Positions 25,516-31,720 of a stretch of 64,000 nt of DNA are shown here, in pieces (the first letter of the stretch is position 1; each line of letters opens with the position of its first letter). The notes under the pieces were generated by a model, which ran no database searches, had not been told where the DNA came from, and saw only the letters and a list, made by a program, of their open reading frames with translations. A program made the translations under genes and the position numbers. The DNA is from Xylanibacter ruminicola Ga6B6 (GTDB lineage: Bacteria > Bacteroidota > Bacteroidia > Bacteroidales > Bacteroidaceae), in the NCBI RefSeq assembly GCF_000687715.1, contig NZ_JHXD01000005.1, positions 62,001-126,000 of the forward strand, read 5' to 3'.

Positions 25516-26327
25516 AGATAACCTACCGCATATCCGAGCTGGTGCCCTATATCAACTGGGTGTACTACTACTTTGCCTGGCAGGTAAAGGAAGAGGCCGA
25601 GAAGCAGCGTATGCACGCCGAAGCCCTTGCCAAGCTGCAGGAGCTTGATGCCCAGTATCAGGTGCATGCCGTGTTCGAGCTGTTCGATGCCCGTAGTCAG
25701 GATGATGATATTGAGATTTACCGCACCCAGCTGTGCCCCGATTGTGGCGTTAAGCACCCCGTGCGTGTAGCTACTATCCCCTGTCTGCGCCAGCAGCAAG
25801 GCAATCCCCCCTTCATGTGCTTAGCCGATTTTATTTCGCCCAAGGCATCCAAACTTGGCTTGTTCGCCACCACCGTTGATATTGGCTTAGAGACCGATTT
25901 TGATGGCGATGTGTATCAGAAGATGCTCACCCAGCTGCTAGCCGACCGTTTGGCCGAGGCCGCTGCTGAGCGCCTGCACGAACAGGTACGTAAGGAGTAT
26001 TGGGGCTATGTCAAGGATGAGAACCTGAGTATAGAGGATATGCTCGTCGAGAAGTTTCAGGGCATTCGTCCCGCTGTGGGCTATCCTTCGTTGCCCGATA
26101 CCAGTTTGAATTTCCTATTGGATGAGATATTGGATATGAAACAGATAGGCATCCGCTTAACCGAGAGCGGTGCCATGAAGCCCCATGCCAGTGTGAGTGG
26201 CATGATGATATCCAATCCAAAAGCCCGTTATTTTGCCATTGGTAAAATCGGCGAAGATCAGTTGCAGGATTACGCCCGCCGCCGCGCCGTCCCTGCCGAA
26301 GTCCTCCGTAAATGGCTAAATGTGTAA
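25512..26327 (+). CDS. free-standing methionine synthase (MetH) activation domain
   Basis: This 271-residue protein is the vitamin-B12-dependent methionine synthase activation domain (Met_synt_B12) on its own. It can be laid over the C-terminal quarter of E. coli MetH almost end to end: DDDIEIYR, LRQQQG, CLADFISPK, LADRLAEAAAERLHEQVR, YWGYVKDENLS, FQGIRPAVGYPS and LTESGAMKPHASVSG, ending in DYARRRA. The Arg and Tyr of RPAVGYP and the neighbouring residues match the AdoMet site used for reductive methylation of inactive cob(II)alamin. The other MetH domains are absent, so a separately encoded MetH core is expected elsewhere. Thermotoga maritima has a comparable split. The ATG overlaps the pyrC stop (ATGA). 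Confidence 0.92.
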   Translation: MKITYRISELVPYINWVYYYFAWQVKEEAEKQRMHAEALAKLQELDAQYQVHAVFELFDARSQDDDIEIYRTQLCPDCGVKHPVRVATIPCLRQQQGNPPFMCLADFISPKASKLGLFATTVDIGLETDFDGDVYQKMLTQLLADRLAEAAAERLHEQVRKEYWGYVKDENLSIEDMLVEKFQGIRPAVGYPSLPDTSLNFLLDEILDMKQIGIRLTESGAMKPHASVSGMMISNPKARYFAIGKIGEDQLQDYARRRAVPAEVLRKWLNV

Positions 26328-27245
26328 TGTAAGCACCACAATCTCTCCTGTGGCACCAAAGCGGAATGGAATCAATCCCCCTAAGCCTGCCGTTACAAAC
26401 AGCGATTGACGACCTTCCTCGTACCAGCCGTTTATCTCTTTGCCCGTCAACTTCATCGGCGCCCAACCAAACAGTGCAAACTGCATGTTGTGCGTATGTC
26501 CGCTCAGGGTCAGCTGTGCGCGTCCATCAGGCAGTATCTTGCGTCGCCATCCACTCGGGTCGTGCTCCAGCATGATTACAAATGGTGTAGCCCCTTGCAG
26601 CGCCTTTTTAACGTCGCCTCGCTGTGGAAATCGCTTGCCGTCGCCATCATTGTCCATGCCCGCAATCGTCAGCGTGTCGTTGCCACGTACGATGAAGCTG
26701 TGCTCGTTTTGCAGCACGTGCCAGCCCATGCGCTTCTCCAGAGCGATGGTTTCTCGGCAAGGCTGCGTGTCTAGCCCATCCTTTTGTAGCAAGTACTTAT
26801 CGTAGTCGTGATTGCCCAGCACGCTGTACACGCCGTCGTTAGCCTTCAGCTGGCTCAGTGTGCTCAGGTGTTCGGCTATCTCCTGCGGATCCATGTTCTG
26901 CAGGTCGCCAGTAAACACAATCATGTCGGGCTTCTGTGCGTTGATCGAGTCAATCGCCCTTTGCAACAGCCACTCGTTGCGCCCCGTGTAGCTGCCTACG
27001 TGCGCATCCGAAAAGAGTACTATCTTGTAGCCGTCGAAAGCCTTCGGCAGTTCGGCCGATGTATATGTCTGATGGTTCACTTCCAGCTTCTGGAAGCCGA
27101 TAAACGTGCCGTACAGTGCTATATACCACACCACGGCTGCACCGGCCATTACCAGCTTCTGTCGGTGCTTATAGGCCCAGATGGTAACGGCAGTAAGTGC
27201 TATCACAAATAGCACCGTGATGATGATAAATCGGATGATAATCAT
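26316..27245 (-). CDS. membrane-anchored metallophosphoesterase (YkuE/YaeI-like)
   Basis: A 309-residue calcineurin-like phosphoesterase. Two hydrophobic segments fill the first about 50 residues, so it is membrane anchored with the enzyme probably outside. Metal ligands are in order: FSDAHVGSYTG, FTGDLQNMDP, LGNHDYDKY, MLEHDPSGW and LSGHTHNMQF. Related YkuE/LpxG-like enzymes cleave phosphodiester or pyrophosphate bonds, including UDP-diacylglucosamine in some LPS pathways; the substrate here is unknown. It overlaps the following PlsC gene start by 4 bp (27242-27245) on the same strand. Its 3' end overlaps the convergent MetH-domain gene by 12 bp. Confidence 0.9.
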   Translation of the reverse strand: MIIIRFIIITVLFVIALTAVTIWAYKHRQKLVMAGAAVVWYIALYGTFIGFQKLEVNHQTYTSAELPKAFDGYKIVLFSDAHVGSYTGRNEWLLQRAIDSINAQKPDMIVFTGDLQNMDPQEIAEHLSTLSQLKANDGVYSVLGNHDYDKYLLQKDGLDTQPCRETIALEKRMGWHVLQNEHSFIVRGNDTLTIAGMDNDGDGKRFPQRGDVKKALQGATPFVIMLEHDPSGWRRKILPDGRAQLTLSGHTHNMQFALFGWAPMKLTGKEINGWYEEGRQSLFVTAGLGGLIPFRFGATGEIVVLTLHI

Positions 27246-28003
27246 TGATCGGGATTCTCTACAAAGCCCTGATATTTAGGGTCGAGTGCCGACATCACCG
27301 AGTCGTACGCCTGTCGCAGCGTAGCCTCTACGTTCTCAGGACCCTGTCCTACGGGGTAGATAGGTTCGTGTATGGTCAGTGTCATCGGGTGCCAGTTCAC
27401 AAAGTTAAAGCCCTTCATGCGTGGCAGGATGTCGAACGATCCGTTGATGGTGAGTGGTACTACCGGCAACTGCAGTTCGTCGGCCAGTGCAAAGGCGCCC
27501 TTTCTGAATACGCCCATGTGGCCTGTAAACGAGCGTGCACCTTCTGGGAATACCGTTACGCTGTAACCCTCCTTCAGTATCTCGCGCGCATCGTCGTAGG
27601 TCTTACGTATCTTGCTGGGGCCGCGCTTATCCACAAATATCTGGTGACTTTTTTCGCACGCATAGCCTAAGAATGGCACCTTGCGCAGCGCCTGTTTCAT
27701 CATCCACTTAAAGTTGCGGTTCAGATGTCCGTAAATCAGGAATATGTCGAACGAACCCTGATGGTTGGCCACAAACACGTAGCTCTGGTTCTTTTCCAGA
27801 TGTTCGCGCCCCTCCACCTTTACCGGTATCAGAAACATCTTGAGGATGATTTTTCCCCACATATGACCAGGCATGTAGCCCCAGAAGTGGCCATTGCCTA
27901 TGGTGGTACCAATGCCCACCTCGAGTGCTGTAATCATCGTCATCAGCACTATTCCCGGCAGACAAACAATAAACTGGTAGATTCTATATAGTATCTTAAG
28001 CAT
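27242..28003 (-). CDS. plsC: 1-acyl-sn-glycerol-3-phosphate acyltransferase
   Basis: A 253-residue PlsC-type enzyme that adds the second acyl chain to lysophosphatidate to make phosphatidate. A hydrophobic N terminus anchors it in the membrane. The HX4D catalytic box is ANHQGSFDIF; the substrate-binding region VDKRGPSK follows, then FPEGARSF (block III) and VVPLTINGSF (block IV), in the right order and spacing. It stands between a GT2 gene and a phosphoesterase gene that overlaps its end by 4 bp, so the three may be one transcript starting at the promoter at 28828-28858. Confidence 0.93.
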   Translation of the reverse strand: MLKILYRIYQFIVCLPGIVLMTMITALEVGIGTTIGNGHFWGYMPGHMWGKIILKMFLIPVKVEGREHLEKNQSYVFVANHQGSFDIFLIYGHLNRNFKWMMKQALRKVPFLGYACEKSHQIFVDKRGPSKIRKTYDDAREILKEGYSVTVFPEGARSFTGHMGVFRKGAFALADELQLPVVPLTINGSFDILPRMKGFNFVNWHPMTLTIHEPIYPVGQGPENVEATLRQAYDSVMSALDPKYQGFVENPDQ

Positions 28004-28045
28004 AATTGTCTAATCGTTTCTTTAGTACGCTTGCCTAAGCAAGAA

Positions 28046-28070
28046 TTTTCAATTTTCAATTCTCAATTTT
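28046..28070. repeat. tandem heptamer array (TTTTCAA) spanning the GT2 stop codon
   Basis: Units TTTTCAA (28046-28052), TTTTCAA (28053-28059) and the variant TTCTCAA (28060-28066) are followed by TTTT. The GT2 gene on the minus strand reads through the array: its last codons (Lys-Ile-Glu-Asn) and its TGA (28056-28058) come from the repeat. A second array of the same unit is at 47677-47704. Confidence 0.85.
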
Positions 28071-28805
28071 AGGATATCGTCTCGTCCAGCCATCCCAGCG
28101 CAGTTTCATCACGCCAAAGAATGCCTCGCCGAATATGCCTCCGCTCATCTTGCTCACACCCTCCTGTCGGTTCACGAATATCACGCTTACCTCCTTGATC
28201 TTAAAGCCAATCTTGTAGGCAGTGTACTTCATTTCTATCTGGAAGGCATAGCCCTTGAAGCGAATCTTATCCAGCTCGATGGTCTGCAGCACGCGGCGCT
28301 TGTAGCACTTAAATCCTGCTGTGGTGTCGTGTACGTTAAAGCCCGTTACCAAGCGCACGTATTTCGATGCAAAGTAGCTCATCAGCACACGTCCGATAGG
28401 CCAGTTAACCACGTTCACACCGCTCACGTAGCGACTGCCGATAGCTACATCGTAGCCCTCGTCTTTGCAGGCTGCATACAGGCGTGGCAGGTCGTTGGGG
28501 TCGTGACTAAAGTCGGCGTCCATCTCAAATATGTATTCGTAGTCGCGCTCCAGTGCCCACTTAAAGCCGGCAATGTAAGCCGTGCCCAGTCCCAGTTTGC
28601 CGCTACGCTCCATCAGGTGCAGCTGTCCGCCAAACTCATTGGCCATCAAGCTACGCACAATGGCAGCTGTACCGTCGGGCGATCCATCGTCGATCACCAG
28701 TATATGGAAACTCTTCTCCAACCCGAATATCGCGCGAATAATCTTCTCGATATTCTCCTTCTCATTATAGGTTGGTATGATTACTATACTATCGCTTTGC
28801 TTCAT
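28056..28805 (-). CDS. family 2 glycosyltransferase, dolichyl-phosphate mannose synthase-like
   Basis: A 249-residue soluble GT2. The GT-A fold shows IIPTYNEKENI, IDDGSPDGTAAIV, EMDADFSHDPNDLP (the DxD-type metal site) and SRYVSGVNVVNWPIGR, closely matching bacterial polyprenol-monophosphomannose synthases (DPM1-like). No C-terminal transmembrane domain follows, as in the short form. It would load a sugar from a nucleotide donor onto a lipid phosphate at the inner face of the membrane. Its promoter is clear (28828-28858). Its final residues and stop codon are drawn from a tandem repeat. Confidence 0.9.
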   Translation of the reverse strand: MKQSDSIVIIPTYNEKENIEKIIRAIFGLEKSFHILVIDDGSPDGTAAIVRSLMANEFGGQLHLMERSGKLGLGTAYIAGFKWALERDYEYIFEMDADFSHDPNDLPRLYAACKDEGYDVAIGSRYVSGVNVVNWPIGRVLMSYFASKYVRLVTGFNVHDTTAGFKCYKRRVLQTIELDKIRFKGYAFQIEMKYTAYKIGFKIKEVSVIFVNRQEGVSKMSGGIFGEAFFGVMKLRWDGWTRRYPKIEN

Positions 28806-28827
28806 ATATTCTCATTTAAATCGGGTG

Positions 28828-28858
28828 CAAATATACGAATAAGCGAGCGAAATACAAA
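28828..28858 (-). promoter_or_regulatory. Bacteroidota-type promoter of the GT2-plsC-phosphoesterase run
   Basis: On the minus strand TTTG (complement of 28855-28858), a 19-nt spacer and TATATTTG (complement of 28828-28835) give a full consensus match, 23 nt before the GT2 ATG. Confidence 0.72.
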
Positions 28859-28885
28859 ATTAATCGCAGCTTTTTTATCTAAATA

Positions 28886-28917
28886 GTTGTTTGTTTCGCA
28901 ATATTTGAGTACTTTTG
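28886..28917 (+). promoter_or_regulatory. promoter of the alginate-export-type porin
   Basis: TACTTTTG (28910-28917) is a full -7 match; GTTG (28886-28889), 20 nt upstream, matches three of four -33 bases. It lies 36 nt before the ATG at 28953 and inside the longer open frame beginning at 28887, so that frame's first Met is not used. Confidence 0.6.
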
Positions 28918-28952
28918 CATTTCGTTTTGCAAATAAGGTAAAAGATTGTAGT

Positions 28953-30248
28953 ATGAAAAAACATTTATTAGCAATGAGCCTGTCATTACTGGCGATAGCA
29001 GCATGGGCTCAGGATGAGAACCAGTTTACAATTGATGCTCAGTTACGTACACGTGGTGAGTATAATAATGGTGCGGGTTATCCGCGCTATCAGTCGCAGC
29101 TGCCTGCTACTTTTATTAATGAGCGTGCACGCATGTCGATGGATTACGAACGTGGTATGTTGGAGCTGAAGCTGTCGGCACAGCACACCGGACTCTGGGG
29201 ACAGGACGGCATGAACACAGCCAACGGAAGGATGACTATGAACGAGGCATGGGCTAAGTTGATGCCTACCAAGGAGTGGTTTGTAAAGATCGGACGTCAG
29301 CAGTTGGCTTACGACGACGAGCGTATTCTTGGTAGTTCCGACTGGGATGTAAACGGCAACTGGCATGATGCCTTGAAGGTAGGTTACGAAAAGGATAACA
29401 ACAAGCTGCACCTGTTTGCTGCTGTTAACCGTAACAATACTAACAGTGGTAATTACTATCATGGCAATATGCCATATAAGGCTATGCAGGGTGCATGGTT
29501 CCATCACGATTTTGAGAAAGAGTCGTTAGGCGTATCGCTACTGGTACTTAACACCGGTTACGAGCAGGGTGAGCCAGGACATGGCCAGACAAAGTATATG
29601 CAGACCCTGGGTTCTGATATCAACTACATGCCTGGTGCATGGCATCTGCATGGCGCATTCTACTATCAGACGGGCCGTAGTGCCGACGATCTGAAGGTGT
29701 CGAGCTGCATGGCAAGTTTCAAGGCTGCTTATCAGATTGATTCACAGTGGAAGTTGTCAGTAGGTATGGACTACCTGGAGGGCGAGAGCTATATCAGCGG
29801 TTCAAAAGATATGTATGGCAACGTTACGCTGAATAAGGAGCACAGCGACCGTACACGTGCCTTTAATCCTCTTTATGGTTCACACCACCTCTTCTATGGT
29901 TTGATGGACTATTTCTATGCCAACGGATTTGTTGGTGGTATTCAAACTGGCCTGGGTGATCTGCAGGCTGGTGTCGATTACAAGGCTTCGACCAAAACCA
30001 GCATGATGCTGAACTATCACTATTTCGCAACAGCATCTGATTGTCTCGATAAACGTGGTTTAGGTCACGAGTTAGATCTGCAGCTTACCACCAAATTGAT
30101 GAAGGATGTTACTCTGCAGGCAGGTTACTCGTTTGTTAAGGGTACAGAATCAATGAACGTAGTAAAAGGCGGCAGTCACAAGGCTTGGCAGGACTGGGCC
30201 TGGATATCACTCAATATCACCCCACGCTTATTCACCACTAAGTGGTAA
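28953..30248 (+). CDS. outer-membrane beta-barrel, alginate_export family
   Basis: A 431-residue protein with a signal peptide ending at AAWAQ (about residue 20) and a C terminus of alternating polar and aromatic residues ending in TTKW, as in outer-membrane barrels. Patterns typical of the alginate_export (Alg_E-like) family are present, such as RTRGEYNNG, WVKIGRQQLAYDDERILGSSDW and DALKVGYEKD. Members form anion-selective or general porins; this one's substrate is unknown. The start at 28953 is supported by the signal peptide and by the promoter upstream. It is a single-gene unit closed by a terminator at 30270. Confidence 0.87.
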   Translation: MKKHLLAMSLSLLAIAAWAQDENQFTIDAQLRTRGEYNNGAGYPRYQSQLPATFINERARMSMDYERGMLELKLSAQHTGLWGQDGMNTANGRMTMNEAWAKLMPTKEWFVKIGRQQLAYDDERILGSSDWDVNGNWHDALKVGYEKDNNKLHLFAAVNRNNTNSGNYYHGNMPYKAMQGAWFHHDFEKESLGVSLLVLNTGYEQGEPGHGQTKYMQTLGSDINYMPGAWHLHGAFYYQTGRSADDLKVSSCMASFKAAYQIDSQWKLSVGMDYLEGESYISGSKDMYGNVTLNKEHSDRTRAFNPLYGSHHLFYGLMDYFYANGFVGGIQTGLGDLQAGVDYKASTKTSMMLNYHYFATASDCLDKRGLGHELDLQLTTKLMKDVTLQAGYSFVKGTESMNVVKGGSHKAWQDWAWISLNITPRLFTTKW

Positions 30249-30269
30249 TTACATATTTACAAAATATAG

Positions 30270-30306
30270 CGGAGCACCTCTCTCGGTAGGGTTGCTCCGT
30301 TTTTTG
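30270..30306 (+). terminator. Rho-independent terminator of the porin gene
   Basis: CGGAGCA (30270-30276) pairs with TGCTCCG (30293-30299), with an additional CC/GG pair across a one-base bulge, and is followed by six T. Confidence 0.88.
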
Positions 30307-30326
30307 TATGGTTATTATTGTTTTGT

Positions 30327-30794
30327 TTAATTGTCAAATGTAGAAAAGGTTGGTATTACCTTTTTGAAGTAATATCCTGGCCCATCAGCGGCCATGCCAT
30401 AATCTATAATCAGCATACCATCGTGAAGACCAAAAGCGGGCCCATCCTCTTTACCATTGAATGCCAGTCGTTTGCTTCCACCGTCATGTTTGGCTTCAAG
30501 AATCTGATAAGTGTACGTACCGTCAATAAAAGGGGATTCCTCTTGCGAATCAGAATGGTTTATTACCAGCATAGTGCTTGGGTTGAATACTACTTCGATG
30601 TCGCCTTCTGGATATTCCTTAATACCTCCCCATCCGTAGTTGGCCTTAACAAGATGCCAGGTTCCTTCGAGCGTTGTGGGGTTTTCTTCGTAAATAAAAG
30701 GTGCGCCAGGCATCAGTTCATCGTTGCTACTACTGCAGGCAGCAAAAACACATGCCACCATTAGTCTCATCATGTTTTTAATTACTCTTTTCAT
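30327..30794 (-). CDS. small lipoprotein, lipocalin-like
   Basis: A 155-residue putative lipoprotein with lipobox FAAC and acylated Cys at position 20 followed by SSSNDE. The mature part opens with LEGTWHLVKANYGWGG, a pattern used by lipocalin-like DUF domains in Bacteroidales lipoproteins. It has several short beta-strand-like segments. No known function can be given. It faces the porin gene's terminator and its upstream flank leads into the degraded patch at 30.8-31.7 kb. Confidence 0.7.
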   Translation of the reverse strand: MKRVIKNMMRLMVACVFAACSSSNDELMPGAPFIYEENPTTLEGTWHLVKANYGWGGIKEYPEGDIEVVFNPSTMLVINHSDSQEESPFIDGTYTYQILEAKHDGGSKRLAFNGKEDGPAFGLHDGMLIIDYGMAADGPGYYFKKVIPTFSTFDN

Positions 30795-30905
30795 TGCCTT
30801 TCTGAATTTATAGTTCTGCCTATATAATCAGAAAAGCCCCCAAATCTTGTATCCCCCCGCCAATATTTAACAATTGTTATAATTTTGTTTTGCAGAGGGT
30901 AGTGC

Positions 30906-31060
30906 TTAATCTATAATGGTTTGTGCCCAGAGGGGAATATCATCGGTGTAGCGTTTAAAGGGCTGTCCGTCAGTGGTGCGATAAAGCAGTTTAGGCAGTT
31001 GGTTGTCTACAGAATTGTCGTAAATGTAGGCTCGGTCAACGAAGGTGATGGCCTTTGCTG
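30906..31060 (-). pseudogene. C-terminal remnant of a zeta-toxin-type kinase
   Basis: A minus-strand segment encodes AITFVDRAYIYDNSVDNQ, PKLLYRTTDGQPFKRYTD and DIPLWAQTIID before a TAA at 30906. This strongly resembles the C-terminal tail of zeta-toxin/UDP-GlcNAc-kinase-like proteins (the DRAYIYDNS element). Upstream of about 31060 the similarity stops and the frame continues into an unrelated gene remnant on the other strand. There is no start codon, P-loop or antitoxin, so it is a truncated relic. The exact break point is approximate. Confidence 0.55.
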
Positions 31061-31267
31061 CCCAAGCCAAAACTACCCGTAAAATTGTTCGCCATATTAT
31101 CGAGGATTTCGGTCTGTTTGAGATAAGTGGAAATCGATTTAAAACCACAACAAAATCGGAAGAAAGTCGCAACAAAACCGAAACTAAATCGCCACACTCA
31201 CATGCGCGTAAAGATATGTACGCAGGCGAAGATATAGAAATAGATATAGAAAAAGAAAAAAAAGAAA

Positions 31268-31294
31268 AGTGCGTGCGCCGTAAAGGCACGCACT
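31268..31294. repeat. inverted repeat AGTGCGTGC/GCACGCACT
   Basis: Perfect 9-bp arms (31268-31276 and 31286-31294) separated by 9 nt, with extra GCC/GGC pairing inside. It lies at the change from A-rich to GC-rich sequence in the accessory remnant. Confidence 0.8.
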
Positions 31295-31371
31295 CCGAGT
31301 TTGAAACCCTGCGCGCGGGCCGCCGCTATGCTTCGCATGGTCAGCCGCTCCCCGCCGATGCACCATCACAA

Positions 31372-31475
31372 CGAAAAGTAGCTTTTCGCCCAATGAAAAG
31401 TAGCTTTTCGCCAAACGGGAGTTTACCTCTCACTTATCAAAAAGTAGCTTTTCGATGCATGAAAAGCTACTTTTT
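31372..31475. repeat. palindromic AAAAGTAGCTTTTC repeat cluster
   Basis: The palindrome CGAAAAG-TAG-CTTTTCG is at 31372-31388. A close copy starts 22 nt later at 31394-31410 and a third is at 31439-31454. The third is followed by GAAAAGCTACTTTTT (31461-31475), which with 31439-31453 forms a perfect 15-bp inverted repeat with a 7-nt spacer. The last pair would make a strong bidirectional terminator. Irregular spacing and no cas genes exclude a CRISPR array. Confidence 0.85.
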
Positions 31476-31542
31476 ATAACAACAGAGAGCCATGCCCCAG
31501 CGGCACGACTCTCATTTTGGCTAACTGCCAAAGGAATAAATC

Positions 31543-31573
31543 CTTGGATTTAGGTGAAAAAGCAGTATCTTTG
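31543..31573 (+). promoter_or_regulatory. orphan Bacteroidota-type promoter
   Basis: CTTG (31543-31546, three of four -33 bases), a 19-nt spacer and TATCTTTG (31566-31573, full -7 match). The next gene, mfd, has its own -7 box at 31700, and no open frame starts directly below this promoter. Confidence 0.5.
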
Positions 31574-31579
31574 CAGTGT

Positions 31580-31665
31580 CAATCAGAGATGATGACTGCA
31601 AGCAGGAAACGCCTGCCCTAAGTAGTAATTAACGCAGTAGGGATGTGAAAAATCCGTGTTTTTTT
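31580..31665 (+). ncRNA. candidate small RNA
   Basis: Transcription from the orphan promoter would give a transcript of about 85 nt. It contains a hairpin GCAGG-AAACG-CCTGC (31602-31616), an A/T-rich single-stranded part, and a terminal GGGAT/ATCC hairpin (31640-31655) followed by GTG and seven T (31659-31665). An ACTGCAA element at 31595-31601 is complementary to TTGCAGT at 31571-31577 in the promoter. The promoter-hairpin-terminator order is that of a small RNA or of a leader whose gene was lost. The terminal stem is short, so confidence is modest. Confidence 0.35.
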
Positions 31666-31677
31666 GTTAGCTTTCCT

Positions 31678-31707
31678 TTTGCATTTCGCTCATTTTTTGT
31701 AACTTTG
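31678..31707 (+). promoter_or_regulatory. promoter of mfd
   Basis: TTTG (31678-31681) and TAACTTTG (31700-31707), separated by 18 nt, one base shorter than the usual 19-21. The mfd ATG follows 13 nt later. Confidence 0.5.
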
Positions 31708-31720
31708 CAACCGAATCGCG

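Larger units (their letters stand above)
31066..31479 (+). pseudogene. remnant of an accessory gene, possibly DUF4373/DnaD-like
   Basis: A plus-strand frame opens with TRKIVRHIIEDFGLFEISGNRF, which resembles the middle of Bacteroidota DUF4373 (Lin1244-like) DnaD-related proteins of mobile elements, then becomes low-complexity and charged (DIEIDIEKEKKEK) and ends in a tail encoded by palindromic repeats (KVAFRPMKSSF and KVAFRCMKSYF). The upstream half of any such gene is missing, since the zeta-toxin remnant abuts it. Base composition between about 31280 and 31360 is GC-rich unlike the flanks. The family link is weak. The frame is open, so expression of a short protein cannot be excluded. Confidence 0.4.
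31485..31680 (+). other. non-coding stretch between remnants and mfd
   Basis: No protein frame is credible here. It contains an imperfect GAGAG/CTCTC hairpin (31485-31513), an orphan promoter (31543-31573), and the small-RNA candidate described next. Confidence 0.5.

Noticed and set aside
28887..28952. N-terminal extension of the porin (and similar extensions at 16927, 35618 and 40459)
   Set aside because: Full or partial TAnnTTTG promoters lie inside these stretches and the signal peptide or first helix begins at the later ATG.
31372..31475. Possible CRISPR array
   Set aside because: Only three copies, spacing of 22 and 45 nt, repeats palindromic and coding, and no cas genes.
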